Below, in pieces: positions 9,133 through 17,802 of a DNA stretch of 50,465 bases. Position numbers and translations under genes: made by a program. Location of the stretch: the NCBI GenBank assembly GCA_028282785.1, contig JANQHE010000043.1, positions 1-50,465 of the forward strand. Direction: 5' to 3'. Origin of the DNA: Bacteroidales bacterium. GTDB lineage: Bacteria > Bacteroidota > Bacteroidia > Bacteroidales > UBA12077. The stretch's first letter is position 1. Each line of letters starts with the position of its first letter. The notes under the pieces are model-generated. The model worked only from the letters and a program-made list of their open reading frames with translations. It was not told the DNA's origin and made no database searches.

Positions 9133-9849
9133 TTAGGTTTTATCTTTTCTAAATTTCAATCGTTCTTCTTTGGTCATTTTTTCGATAGCATATTGAATGA
9201 TCAATCTGGCACAATCATTTTTCCATTTCATTAAAAATTCTTCTGTTTTAATTCTATCTCTTTTCCAACATTCCCTAAGAAACCAACCTAAGCCCTGGTG
9301 TACTTCACGTTCAGGATCCATCATCATTGGATCAATAAATTTAAACATCTTATCAAAATCATCACTATGTTTTAAAAGTTTGATCATTCCAACCGGAACG
9401 CAACGTCGTTGAAATTTATTTTTTGCTGTTTTCCATTTAGATAAATCCTGAAGTTTTATAATTTCATTTTTCCAGAATACCGGGAAAAGGTATTGAACAA
9501 TTCCATCGGTATGAGCCCAATTGTTTATTCCAATGGAGAACCACATTTCAACTTCCTTAAAAGTTCCGGAATCAAACTCTTTTTTAAACTCGTTAAGTAA
9601 TAATAAAGCAAAATTTGGCAGCTCATATCTTTGATCAGGGATAAGCAGTTTAGAAACTTCATATACTACTTCCATCGTACACCATGATTGTCCATAATAT
9701 TCTTTAATTTTAAGCGAAACAAGCTTATTTTCAACACCAAAGCCAACAAACCCTCCTTTAAAATATCTTGAATATTTTTTTTTATTTTCTTCGTTAGTGT
9801 TTTGTTCACAGTACGTTATAATATCTTGATATAATTCTTTTGTATTCAT
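9133..9849 (-). CDS. AlkD-like DNA alkylation repair protein (second paralogue)
   Basis: A 238-residue helical protein with the other common form of the AlkD superfamily signature: INNWAHTDGIVQYLFPVF (about residues 107-124, with the Trp-Ala-x-x-Asp segment), RRCVPVGMIKLLK and HQGLGWFLRECWKRD. Divergence from the neighbour at 8237-8944 is large, so the two are unlikely to be a recent duplication and may recognise different lesions. The 188-bp gap between them holds no gene. Activity is inferred from the family. Confidence 0.75.
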   Translation of the reverse strand: MNTKELYQDIITYCEQNTNEENKKKYSRYFKGGFVGFGVENKLVSLKIKEYYGQSWCTMEVVYEVSKLLIPDQRYELPNFALLLLNEFKKEFDSGTFKEVEMWFSIGINNWAHTDGIVQYLFPVFWKNEIIKLQDLSKWKTAKNKFQRRCVPVGMIKLLKHSDDFDKMFKFIDPMMMDPEREVHQGLGWFLRECWKRDRIKTEEFLMKWKNDCARLIIQYAIEKMTKEERLKFRKDKT

Positions 9850-9871
9850 ACTTTAATGTTTTAGTAAAGAT

Positions 9872-9902
9872 AAAAAAAAGCACAAACTCTATAAGTTTGT
9901 GC
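9872..9902 (-). terminator. Rho-independent terminator of the Lys-rich protein gene
   Basis: On the minus strand, GCACAAACT (bases 9902-9894) pairs with AGTTTGTGC (9888-9880) around a 5-nt loop and is followed by eight T residues (9879-9872). It lies about 35 bp past the stop of the gene at 9936. Confidence 0.85.
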
Positions 9903-9935
9903 CATTCACATGAAAAAACAATTACCCAAACCAAA

Positions 9936-10649
9936 CTAAGCTTTCTTAGCTTTTTTTAGTTTTTTCTTGCTAGAATTAAGTTTCTTGAGAATGTTTTTAA
10001 AGTTGATTTTTAGCTTCTTAACTTTTTTCTTTCCACCTTTTTTCTTTTTAGCTTTTTTTAATTTTTTTTCAATGCTGTTGGCTTGTTTTTCAATTTTTCC
10101 AACTTTCTTTTTAGCATCTTTAATTTTTTCTTTTTGCTTTTTGGTCATTTTATCTGTTTTATTTGGTTTGATTGCTTTAGGAGCGATTTCCGGTTCTGTG
10201 GTTTCCACTTCAGGTTTTTCAATAGCTCCTTCAATCTTATTTATAATTCCTTTTTTTTCTTGCTGTGTTACCTTAGGGCTTATAGATTTAAATTCCTCCA
10301 ATTCCTTTTTAGGTTCTGCTACTACTTTTTTAGGGGCAACGACAGTTTTTGCTCTTGTACTTCTTTTGGTAGTACTTTTAGAGGAAGAACTTCCGGTTGC
10401 ATCAGATTTTGCGGTAGTTGCAGGCTTCCTGGTTGTAGTTGCTTTACGTCTTCCGGTTGTTGAGCTTCCGGCGGCAGTTTTTCTTGTTCCTGTTGTAGAA
10501 GTAGATGTTTTAGTAGTTCTTCTGACAGAAGTACTTCTTGTAGTTCCTGTTTTTTTTTCAGTTTTTTTTTCAGGAATAGCTTCCTTTGGAGTTTGTTTCC
10601 GAGAATTTTCCGTTAAATCGGAATTTACATTTTTGTTGTCTTCCATCAC
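9936..10649 (-). CDS. Lys/Thr/Ser/Ala-rich basic protein, histone H1-like composition
   Basis: A 237-residue low-complexity protein. Residues ~30-110 are rich in Thr, Ser, Arg and Lys (repeats such as TTGRRKATTTRKPATT). After an acidic linker, residues ~165-237 are almost a pure Lys-rich helix (KKAKKKKGGKKKVKK). It resembles the tails of eukaryotic H1 and bacterial Hc1/AlgP-like DNA-binding proteins in composition only, so homology is not implied. It may compact nucleic acid. It has its own strong terminator. Low complexity makes the exact start (two adjacent ATGs) uncertain. Confidence 0.7.
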   Translation of the reverse strand: MMEDNKNVNSDLTENSRKQTPKEAIPEKKTEKKTGTTRSTSVRRTTKTSTSTTGTRKTAAGSSTTGRRKATTTRKPATTAKSDATGSSSSKSTTKRSTRAKTVVAPKKVVAEPKKELEEFKSISPKVTQQEKKGIINKIEGAIEKPEVETTEPEIAPKAIKPNKTDKMTKKQKEKIKDAKKKVGKIEKQANSIEKKLKKAKKKKGGKKKVKKLKINFKNILKKLNSSKKKLKKAKKA

Positions 10650-10794
10650 AAGATAATATTATATTAATAAATAATTAACACAAAATTAACATAACATCCA
10701 AATTTATAGCAATAATTAACATTATTTTAATGTTAAATTTTTAAATATGCTTAATAATTAAAAGATTATCAGATGTTTGCTATAAATCAGAGAT

Positions 10795-11583
10795 TTAGTA
10801 TCCTGTTTTTCTTCCGGAATGTTCACGCAGCATTTTAAACCTTTTAAATCCCATGTTGTACAATTTATCTATATCAAAATCTTTTATACCATGTAATTTT
10901 CGGGGTTTGATTTTATGCATGCACCATTTTCTTCTTATAAAGAAACTGTAGTAATAGTACATGCTTCTTATGATAAGATTTGTATTTCCAAGTATTTTGT
11001 TTCTTTTTGAAATATAATCATAACAAATCCTGTTTGGACAGGTTAAAGCACATCCTGCATTTCCAAATAATGTAATTCTTTCCTTTTGTTCAATTGCTTC
11101 CAATAATTTTATATTATTATTTACGTTCATTGGAAGTACAACTGTATCGTATAGTTTAAGTGCTTCATATATTTTTTCCGTAGAATCGATCTCTTTTAAA
11201 ATACTTGCCTCAATTTTATACTTTGGATAATCTATTTTTATCCATCTTGCCAACGTATCGTTAGTTACGATTAAAGAATTTCCTTTTTTATGATACTTAT
11301 CTAAAAGTGGCTTGTTCCTTTTATATTCTTTTTCTGAAACATAATGATTTGTAAGAGGAATTCTTATTCCGATATTGTGATTTTGAAGAAATTGATAATC
11401 TTTTTCGGAAATCTGGGGACGAAAAAACGGTCTTCCACCATAAAGAGATGATTTCTCAACAAATCCGAATATACTATCAATTTTGTTTAAAGGTATGTTA
11501 GGGAAGAAGGTTTTAAAATATTCTTTAACCGGCTGATTTAGTTTTTTACCTCTGGCAGATATAGTATATATAGTGTCCTTCAT
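10795..11583 (-). CDS. Peptidase U32-like protein of unknown function
   Basis: A 262-residue protein that resembles the U32-type TIM-barrel proteins. It has a strand with IEASILKEI, a VVLPMNVN segment where U32 proteins have a substrate-facing Asn, and GNAGCALTCPNRICYDY, which matches the C-x3-C-P-x-R-x-C-Y cysteine cluster of U32-related proteins that can bind iron-sulfur (UbiV/U32 style). It lacks a signal peptide. It starts 6 bp after the radical SAM gene and is surely co-transcribed, so it may act on the same substrate. The assignment is tentative; peptidase activity should not be assumed. Confidence 0.55.
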   Translation of the reverse strand: MKDTIYTISARGKKLNQPVKEYFKTFFPNIPLNKIDSIFGFVEKSSLYGGRPFFRPQISEKDYQFLQNHNIGIRIPLTNHYVSEKEYKRNKPLLDKYHKKGNSLIVTNDTLARWIKIDYPKYKIEASILKEIDSTEKIYEALKLYDTVVLPMNVNNNIKLLEAIEQKERITLFGNAGCALTCPNRICYDYISKRNKILGNTNLIIRSMYYYYSFFIRRKWCMHKIKPRKLHGIKDFDIDKLYNMGFKRFKMLREHSGRKTGY

Positions 11584-11589
11584 TTTAAA

Positions 11590-12525
11590 CTACTGTTTTA
11601 ATCGGTAAAAAATTCCTCGTTCTTGCCTGTATGTTTCAATCTTACCTTCTTGATCTAAGATGTCCAGGTATTTATTAATTTCATTAATGTGTAGTCCAAG
11701 CATATCCTGCAAATCTTCCAAAGTACATGGACGCCTTGAAATAGTTTCCAGAACAGCATTTTCCGTATCTTTTCTAAAGGACCTATTACCTTTCCTTCTT
11801 ACGGATGAGGCAATTATCTCAACATTTTTAATATTCCATATATCAATAATATTTTGTAATTCAAGCCTGGTAGCAGCTCTTATATTTTCAATCACTCCCG
11901 GGCGGTCCAACGTATTTAATTGGATTTTTTCAGGGTTAATTCTCAAAATGGAATCTTTTAATCTTCTGAGATTCTCTAAATCATCATTAAATCCTGGTAA
12001 AATCATTACTTCTAACCAGATAGCCCCGGTAAATTCTTTTCTAAAATCAACTAATCCCCGGATATAGTCTTCAATTTTTAGATTTTTATTCGGGCGGTCT
12101 ATTTTCTTAAATGCTTTCTCTGTTGCTGCATCAAGAGAAGGTAAGATCAGGTTAGCCTGCAATAATTCCTGCCTGACTTTTGTATCATTAAACAGGCTGC
12201 CATTGGTTAAAACGGCAATGGGAACTTCAGGGTAATTTCTTCTTATATGATCTATTACTTTTCCAATATTAATATTTAATGTAGGTTCACCTGCACCTGA
12301 AAATGTTATGTAATCCGGATTTTCGTTATTTGAAAAGAAATTATCCAGTTCTTTTATAATCTCATCAAAAGAAACATATTCTTTCCGTTCTGTAGTTAAA
12401 TTGGTTGAAACCCCGCATTCACAATATATACAGTTAAGCGTACAAATTTTGTGAGGAACCAAATCGACACCTAAAGACATGCCTAACCTTCTTGATGGTA
12501 CCGGGCCAAATAAATGCTTATACAT
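11590..12525 (-). CDS. Radical SAM protein with C-terminal winged helix
   Basis: A 311-residue protein of the COG0731-like radical SAM group. The N-terminus has FGPVPSRRLG and KICTLNCIYCECG (the C-x3-C-x2-C that binds the SAM cluster, about residues 28-35). The glycine-rich FSGAGEPTLN follows at about 79, and VMILPGFNDD at about 174. Residues ~245-311 look like a winged-helix domain (CTLEDLQDMLGLHINEINKYLDILDQEGKI), a common extension in this group whose role is unknown. Its partner gene 6 bp downstream also carries a cysteine cluster. The substrate is unknown. Confidence 0.82.
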   Translation of the reverse strand: MYKHLFGPVPSRRLGMSLGVDLVPHKICTLNCIYCECGVSTNLTTERKEYVSFDEIIKELDNFFSNNENPDYITFSGAGEPTLNINIGKVIDHIRRNYPEVPIAVLTNGSLFNDTKVRQELLQANLILPSLDAATEKAFKKIDRPNKNLKIEDYIRGLVDFRKEFTGAIWLEVMILPGFNDDLENLRRLKDSILRINPEKIQLNTLDRPGVIENIRAATRLELQNIIDIWNIKNVEIIASSVRRKGNRSFRKDTENAVLETISRRPCTLEDLQDMLGLHINEINKYLDILDQEGKIETYRQERGIFYRLKQ

Positions 12526-12631
12526 TTTAATTATAAATTGTTAATTTTAGCAAAATTAATCAAACTCACTTGATTAATTAAGACATTTAGAAGTAATAAA
12601 AGTTATTTTCGAATTATAAATTTTAAGAAGA

Positions 12632-13009
12632 ATGAATCAAGAAATTGATTATAAGGGAATTGCAGTAAGCATTTTTGAGGCAATGAACTCCGGTGAGTTT
12701 TCAAAATTTCAAAGCAATGCATTAGAAGGTATATCTTTTGATTTCCCGGGTACTGATAGAATAGAGGGGGCAAAGCGCGTAATTTTATTTTTTAAGGCTT
12801 TACTTCGAAAATACAAAGATTTAAAATTCAGTGTTAACGAAGTTATTGTAGGAGATAAAAAAACATGTGTTGTATGGACAAATAAGGGAGAATATAATGA
12901 TGGAAGTTTATATGAGAATAGTGGTATAACTTTATTTCATTTTTACGATGATAAGATATCATATATTAGTGATTATTTTAAAGACACATCGTTTACAAAT
13001 CCAAAATAA
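12632..13009 (+). CDS. NTF2-like (SnoaL-type) fold protein
   Basis: A 125-residue cone-fold protein: an N-terminal helix pair (YKGIAVSIFEAMNSGEF), LEGISFDFPG, then a beta sheet with VNEVIVGDKKTCVVWTNKGEYNDGSLYENSGITLFHFYDDKISYISDYF, typical of SnoaL/DUF4440-like proteins. Such proteins may be small enzymes or ligand binders; nothing here decides which. The flavodoxin-fold gene begins 6 bp after its stop, indicating one transcript and perhaps a shared substrate. Confidence 0.7.
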   Translation: MNQEIDYKGIAVSIFEAMNSGEFSKFQSNALEGISFDFPGTDRIEGAKRVILFFKALLRKYKDLKFSVNEVIVGDKKTCVVWTNKGEYNDGSLYENSGITLFHFYDDKISYISDYFKDTSFTNPK

Positions 13010-13015
13010 GGTATT

Positions 13016-13678
13016 ATGAAAAGGGTCTTGGTGCTTGACGGTAGTACCCGAAAAATGGGTAATACATCAATTCTATTACAACATTTTATCGAAGGTGCAG
13101 AGAAGAATACAAATAAAGTTGAACATATTATTGCAAAGGATTTAGATATTAAGTATTGTAATGGATGTTTGCGTTGTAATTTAGTGAAGCGATGTGCAAT
13201 TAGAGGCGATGATTGGGAAGATTTGAGTCAAAAAATTAATGAAGCCGATGTTTTGGTTTTTGCATCGCCAATATATTTTCATTATGTTACGGCTCCTTTA
13301 AAAAATATAATTGATAGATTTCGTTCATTTGTTCATGTTCAAATTACCGAAACAGGTTTAATTCATACTCCCTGGAATAATTGGAATAAGGATTTTGTTT
13401 TGTTGCTTTCCATGGGATCTTCAGATGATTCTGATGCACAACCTGTAATTGATTTATTTGATTATATGAAAGAAGTGTTGGGCGATAATAACCGCTTACA
13501 TGTTATTAAGGGAACCAGGTTGGCAGTAATTAAACAGGTTCAGAAAACGGAGGAAGAGCTAAAAGAGTTGTACCCCAAATTAAAACTAAACCGGAAACTT
13601 GTTAGGGATGATTATAACAGAAATCAAAAACTTTTAGAGGAATGTGGTGAGTTAGGTAGAAATTTGACCAAAGATTAA
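13016..13678 (+). CDS. Flavodoxin-family NAD(P)H-dependent oxidoreductase
   Basis: A 220-residue FMN-reductase-like protein. The phosphate-binding loop VLDGSTRKMGNTSILL is at residues 6-21, and LDIKYCNGCLRCNLVKRCAIRGDDW (split here by the Cys motif C-x2-C-x5-C) matches the iron-sulfur-flavoprotein/WrbA-like subgroup. VLVFASPIYFHYVTAPLKN is the second FMN-contact segment. It probably reduces quinones, azo or nitro compounds, or iron, using FMN. It is translationally close to the upstream NTF2-like gene (6 bp). Confidence 0.85.
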   Translation: MKRVLVLDGSTRKMGNTSILLQHFIEGAEKNTNKVEHIIAKDLDIKYCNGCLRCNLVKRCAIRGDDWEDLSQKINEADVLVFASPIYFHYVTAPLKNIIDRFRSFVHVQITETGLIHTPWNNWNKDFVLLLSMGSSDDSDAQPVIDLFDYMKEVLGDNNRLHVIKGTRLAVIKQVQKTEEELKELYPKLKLNRKLVRDDYNRNQKLLEECGELGRNLTKD

Positions 13679-13777
13679 TTCTCTTTTAAGATTTTTATTA
13701 ACAAATATTAAGATTTAAAATCATTTATTTAGGTTGATTATTGGTACATTTGGGCTTGAAGCCTAAGACTAAGAAAT

Positions 13778-14236
13778 ATGAATAAAGTAGCAAGTAGGAT
13801 TAATGATCAGCTTTTATTTCCGGTTTCTGAAAAGGAATCAACTGAATTGGCGGGTATTATGCGAGTTACTCCAATCAGTTGCATTGTATTTACCTTAATA
13901 GGGTTAATATTACAATCGCATATTATCATGTTTATTGTAGCAGCAACTACTTTAGTTGGTGCTTTTTCAAAAAACAGCCTTTATGATCGTGTTTATAATT
14001 TGTTGGCAAAAACAAAGGTGCCACCTATGGGCATAGCCCGAAGCATAGGGTGTGGGATTGGGGCCATTGTGCTATCGTGTAGTGGATATTTTTTATATAT
14101 CGGAGATAATCTTTCGGCAATTATTGCAGGAGGGCTTATGATAACAGTTGCAAGTATTGCAGCTCTTACCCAGATTTGTTTTGTTACCCTGTTTATTAAC
14201 CTTTTTAGAAAAGAGAAAGTTTCTTGTTGCGAATGA
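13778..14236 (+). CDS. DUF4395-type membrane protein
   Basis: A 152-residue integral membrane protein with about four hydrophobic segments: ~30-50, 50-65, 87-107 and 110-142. A polar segment SKNSLYDRVYNLLAKTKVPPMGIARSIG lies between the first and second pairs, and the C-terminus has two cysteines (VSCCE). The arrangement matches DUF4395, a family of unknown function found in Bacteroidota, often near thiol/redox genes. No signal or enzyme motif is visible. Confidence 0.6.
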   Translation: MNKVASRINDQLLFPVSEKESTELAGIMRVTPISCIVFTLIGLILQSHIIMFIVAATTLVGAFSKNSLYDRVYNLLAKTKVPPMGIARSIGCGIGAIVLSCSGYFLYIGDNLSAIIAGGLMITVASIAALTQICFVTLFINLFRKEKVSCCE

Positions 14237-14268
14237 ATGGCTTGAATTTTAAAATAGCAATGCTAATT

Positions 14269-14787
14269 TTAGATTTTTAGAAGTTCATCATATGGGTTTC
14301 CGTTTAATCCAAGCAATTTAGCAAAAGCAGGTTCAGTTTTTAGCCCCTGCTTTTTTAATTCTATTATTTGATTACGAAAACCTTCTCCCTTTTCCAGAAG
14401 AACCTTATATTCAATTATCATATGCCTGTATGCTTCTTGTTCATCTACCGGCCTATCCTGTCCAAAAATTTCTATTAAAAATCCATTAAAATCAAATCGC
14501 GCTACAATCGTTACATGATCACGGATTGTTTTTTCCTGTATGGAAAAATTCTCATGCATTCCAAAATAATCGATTATTACATCTTTGAACTGTTTTAAAT
14601 CTTTGCAACAACAAATAATATCCAGGTCACTATCATCTATATCAATCTCGATTGGAACGGTACCGGTTAAAACAGGAGTGTAGGATTTCAGTCTATTAAT
14701 TAAATTTAAATCAATAATCGTATTAAAAGCTTTTATTTGTTTTGGATTACCTTCTTTAAGGTAGGCAATATCTTTAAAATTATTCAT
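14269..14787 (-). CDS. DUF4269 protein, nucleotidyltransferase-like
   Basis: A 172-residue soluble protein. VLTGTVPIEIDIDDSDLDIIC (a GT...D-x-D-x-D-x-D pattern at about residues 39-59) resembles the active-site hairpin of minimal nucleotidyltransferases, as noted for DUF4269. The C-terminal half is helical and ends in TEPAFAKLLGLNGNPYDELL. The start codon overlaps the upstream stop (TAATG), so translation is probably coupled with the HEAT-like gene. No substrate is known. Confidence 0.75.
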   Translation of the reverse strand: MNNFKDIAYLKEGNPKQIKAFNTIIDLNLINRLKSYTPVLTGTVPIEIDIDDSDLDIICCCKDLKQFKDVIIDYFGMHENFSIQEKTIRDHVTIVARFDFNGFLIEIFGQDRPVDEQEAYRHMIIEYKVLLEKGEGFRNQIIELKKQGLKTEPAFAKLLGLNGNPYDELLKI

Positions 14788-15329
14788 TATAACATTAGCT
14801 TTCGTAATTTCTTTACCGTTTTCTTACCTTGATGTTGAATTGCAAAAATATCTTCTTTTTCTAATAAATCTTCAACCGAATAAACAAACTCGGGAATTAA
14901 CCACTGTTCTTTTAATGCAATTCGTTCTAATACCATCATTGATAATACTCTTACGGCAACAGGTTGCATTGTAGATTTCATCCAGTTAAAGCAGAGCTCA
15001 ATTATATTAGCTTTTAGTTCTTCGTCTCCAGGAATATCTCTACGAGTATATATTTTTAAAATATTTCTTTTAACTCCAGGGGTTTTACATTGAGGTAATC
15101 TATTAAGTATTTTTCCTGAGAACGGTTCAAGCAAGTTAGGTTCGTATGATTCGCATATTTCGACAACTCTTGATACTCGCATTGCCATCTGACCATGATC
15201 ATCCAGCATCAAATCAACAAGGTTTTTAAATGATTCGGGATTATCCAATATGGTTTCTGCAGCCATATCAGCTTGTAACCTGGAGCTATTAGCAAGCATT
15301 TTAGCTATCTCATTTTTGCTAAAATTCAT
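14787..15329 (-). CDS. HEAT-like helical repeat protein, function unknown
   Basis: A 180-residue all-helical protein with repeats of the type NPESFKNLVDLMLDDHGQMAMRVSRVVEIC and PGVKRNILKIYTRR, suggesting four or five HEAT-type hairpins. There are no catalytic motifs, signal peptide or membrane segment. It is coupled to the DUF4269 gene by a TAATG overlap and could be its scaffold or partner, but this is inferred from position alone. Confidence 0.65.
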   Translation of the reverse strand: MNFSKNEIAKMLANSSRLQADMAAETILDNPESFKNLVDLMLDDHGQMAMRVSRVVEICESYEPNLLEPFSGKILNRLPQCKTPGVKRNILKIYTRRDIPGDEELKANIIELCFNWMKSTMQPVAVRVLSMMVLERIALKEQWLIPEFVYSVEDLLEKEDIFAIQHQGKKTVKKLRKLML

Positions 15330-15398
15330 AAATACATCAGTAATTTAATTGAATGATTAAAATTAAGAAATTAAATTATTTACGAAGCAATTAATGAA

Positions 15399-16127
15399 TT
15401 AGTCTATTTTCAGATTTTTTAAGTTTTCTTCAAAAATATCGGAATGGTAGTTGCAATCATAATTTGGGTTTTCCACTATTGTTCCGTCTAAATAGTTAAA
15501 ATACCCTTTAATAAATTGTTTAGGTAAAATATAAGTTTCATCACCTTCATCATCCTTAACGGGAGTTTGTTCTGTTAATATCTGTTCAACTGCAATGTTT
15601 TTTGCACGCAATTTATTCAACACTTCAGAATAATGATCGTACATTTGTTTAGAGATACAAATCACAATAACATATTTTCCAAATTGTTTATGTTCATGAT
15701 GTCGGTGAACAAGATATAGCTCATCATTATATATATATTCAGCTGTTTTATAAAATGAATTTAAAAATTTGAATCCTTCGGTAAGGATATTTTTTGCAAC
15801 ATTAAGTTTGGCAGTATAATGTAAAAACAGTTTTACTTTATCATCATTTTCGAATAAAAACTTACTAAACTTATGATCCAGAAGTTTGTCTTTGGTTACA
15901 ATACCTTTATAGTCAGGATTTTTTAGATTTTCAAGAAAACTTATGACATCATTTTTGTCGATATTATTTTCATCTTTCCCAAACTTGTCGATATAGTTTT
16001 TTATGATAAAGTTCTTTTTAGATAACTGAAGATGAAGGTAAGTAATATAAATAAAAAGTACTAAAATAACTAAAAACTCAAATGAGACTCTGATATCATA
16101 GGAAGCAATATTTAAAAAATTTATCAT
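15399..16127 (-). CDS. Hypothetical protein with N-terminal membrane anchor
   Basis: A 242-residue protein that I do not recognise. One transmembrane helix is near residues 14-36 (FEFLVILVLFIYITYLHL), followed by a lysine-rich linker and a soluble domain of about 200 residues. That domain contains KVKLFLHYTAKLNVAKNILTEGFKFLNSFYKTAEYIYND and a His-rich stretch VHRHHEHKQFGKYVIVICIS. The HYT...A..IL..GF pattern recalls ADP-ribosyltransferase-like or DUF folds that begin with a Y/HxT strand, but this is too weak to call. It stands alone between the HEAT-like gene and nhaA. Confidence 0.6.
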   Translation of the reverse strand: MINFLNIASYDIRVSFEFLVILVLFIYITYLHLQLSKKNFIIKNYIDKFGKDENNIDKNDVISFLENLKNPDYKGIVTKDKLLDHKFSKFLFENDDKVKLFLHYTAKLNVAKNILTEGFKFLNSFYKTAEYIYNDELYLVHRHHEHKQFGKYVIVICISKQMYDHYSEVLNKLRAKNIAVEQILTEQTPVKDDEGDETYILPKQFIKGYFNYLDGTIVENPNYDCNYHSDIFEENLKNLKID

Positions 16128-16229
16128 GTAAAATAAATTATTAGCAATAAAGATATTATAAATGAATGATTAACAAAAGACTTAGGTAAAAAAAATACGC
16201 TTGATTTTATTCAGAGTATTTTTACCTTT

Positions 16230-17573
16230 TTATTTGGTTTCTTTTGCCAGAACAAACTTTAAATAAAAATAACCTAATAATGCTGCAAGAAGTGAACCCA
16301 TTAAAATACCCAGTTTAGCCTGGTTTATTAAAACGATATTATCATAAGCCAGGTTACTTATAAATAAAGACATAGTAAAACCAATTCCACCCAACATTCC
16401 TGCGCCGAGAACATGAGGCCATTTAATATTGTTAGGTAGTGCAGACCATCCTAATCTTACTGTCAGATAAGAAAATATCAATATTCCACTTATTTTACCT
16501 AACACTAAGCTTCCACTAATACTTAATGTAAGTGTTTCAAATGAAGAAAGCCCTGTGCCGTTTAATATAACGCCGGCATTAGCAAATGCAAACAATGGCA
16601 TCACAACATAAGTCACAAATCCATGTAAAGTATGTTCCAATTGTTGAAGCGGGCTTTGCACTTTATCAATTTGTGATTGCATATTGTCAATTGAAGCTAA
16701 TTGCTCATGATTCAAGGTAATAGACTCTTCACAGGGTTCGTTGCAGAAATCTTCCAGATTGCGGTTCATTCTGAATGAGAAATCACGAAGTTTGATTTTA
16801 CGTGTTGAGGGAATAGAAAATGCAATTAAAACACCAGCAATGGTAGGATGAATACCTGCTTTCAGGAATAAATACCAAATCACCCAACCTATAAGCATGT
16901 AAAATGGAATATAGCGAATATTTGTTGCATTGAATATGAAAAGAATTGCTAATAAGGCAAATGCAATGATTAATAAATTCCAATGGATATCTGCACTATA
17001 GAATACTGCAATTACTAAAATGGCTCCTATATCATCAACAATGGCAAATGCAACAAGGAATACTTTTAATGCAATGGGGACACGTTTACCTAATAAGCTT
17101 AAAATTCCAAGTGAAAAAGCAATGTCTGTAGCCATAGGAATTCCCCAACCTTCCATTCCCTGTCCATTTCTGTTAAAAACAAAAAATAAGGCGGCAGGTA
17201 CAACCATTCCTCCGATAGCTGCAATAATTGGCAGAGCCGCTTTTTTAGGTGAAGATAGTTCACCTGCTAATAATTCACGCTTTATTTCAAGCCCTACAAG
17301 GAAAAAGAATATTGCCATAAGGCCATCATTAATCCACAATATAATGGGTTTGGTAAGTTTGAAGAAATCTGCACCAACTGTAAAATCTTGTTTCCAGAAG
17401 GATTCATAATAACTGGCCCATCCGGAATTTGCAATTATTAAAGCTGCAACTGTTGCTACTATTAGTAAAATTCCTCCAGAGGATTCTATTTTTAAAAATC
17501 GTAAAAAGGGTTGTCTTATATTATCAAAAGGGTCTTTAATAAAGTCCCTTTTAGGGTTGCTGCTGTAACTCAT
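16230..17573 (-). CDS. nhaA: Na+/H+ antiporter NhaA (first copy)
   Basis: Inner membrane antiporter that exports Na+ (or Li+) for protons. It has 447 residues, longer than the ~390 of E. coli NhaA because of a cytosolic loop of about 60 residues (~258-315, with DNMQSQIDKVQSPLQQLEH). Family signatures are present: FFFLVGLEIKRELLAGELS, GWGIPMATDIAFSLGILSLLGKRVP and the paired acidic residues in FAIVDDIGAI that bind the cation. It is followed by a close paralogue 230 bp away on the same strand, with high similarity along the whole length. Confidence 0.95.
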   Translation of the reverse strand: MSYSSNPKRDFIKDPFDNIRQPFLRFLKIESSGGILLIVATVAALIIANSGWASYYESFWKQDFTVGADFFKLTKPIILWINDGLMAIFFFLVGLEIKRELLAGELSSPKKAALPIIAAIGGMVVPAALFFVFNRNGQGMEGWGIPMATDIAFSLGILSLLGKRVPIALKVFLVAFAIVDDIGAILVIAVFYSADIHWNLLIIAFALLAILFIFNATNIRYIPFYMLIGWVIWYLFLKAGIHPTIAGVLIAFSIPSTRKIKLRDFSFRMNRNLEDFCNEPCEESITLNHEQLASIDNMQSQIDKVQSPLQQLEHTLHGFVTYVVMPLFAFANAGVILNGTGLSSFETLTLSISGSLVLGKISGILIFSYLTVRLGWSALPNNIKWPHVLGAGMLGGIGFTMSLFISNLAYDNIVLINQAKLGILMGSLLAALLGYFYLKFVLAKETK

Positions 17574-17762
17574 TATTTACATATTTTTAGTACATATCAT
17601 TTTCTTTAGCAGAAAATAGATTTGGCATATCAATTAATAACTACAACAAATAAATGTTCTTGTTCAACGTTACAGTTAAAAATTCTAACGTACTAGGCTT
17701 ATTATGTTATAAATACATTCTGCCATATTAATTAGCAAATTGGTTAAAGCCGTAAATGCACT

Positions 17763-17789
17763 AAAAAAGCCTTGGTCAAACCAAGGCTT
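17763..17789 (-). terminator. Rho-independent terminator of the second nhaA
   Basis: On the minus strand, AAGCCTTGG (17789-17781) and CCAAGGCTT (17775-17767) form a perfect 9-bp stem followed by a run of T. It separates the two nhaA genes, so they are probably not one simple operon. Confidence 0.85.
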
Positions 17790-17802
17790 CTGAATTATTA
17801 AA

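Noticed and set aside
9967-10656. A 229-codon hydrophobic reading frame antisense to the Lys-rich protein
   Set aside because: It mirrors the lysine/threonine-rich codons of the opposite strand (AAA gives TTT, Phe). The minus-strand gene has the terminator and sensible composition.
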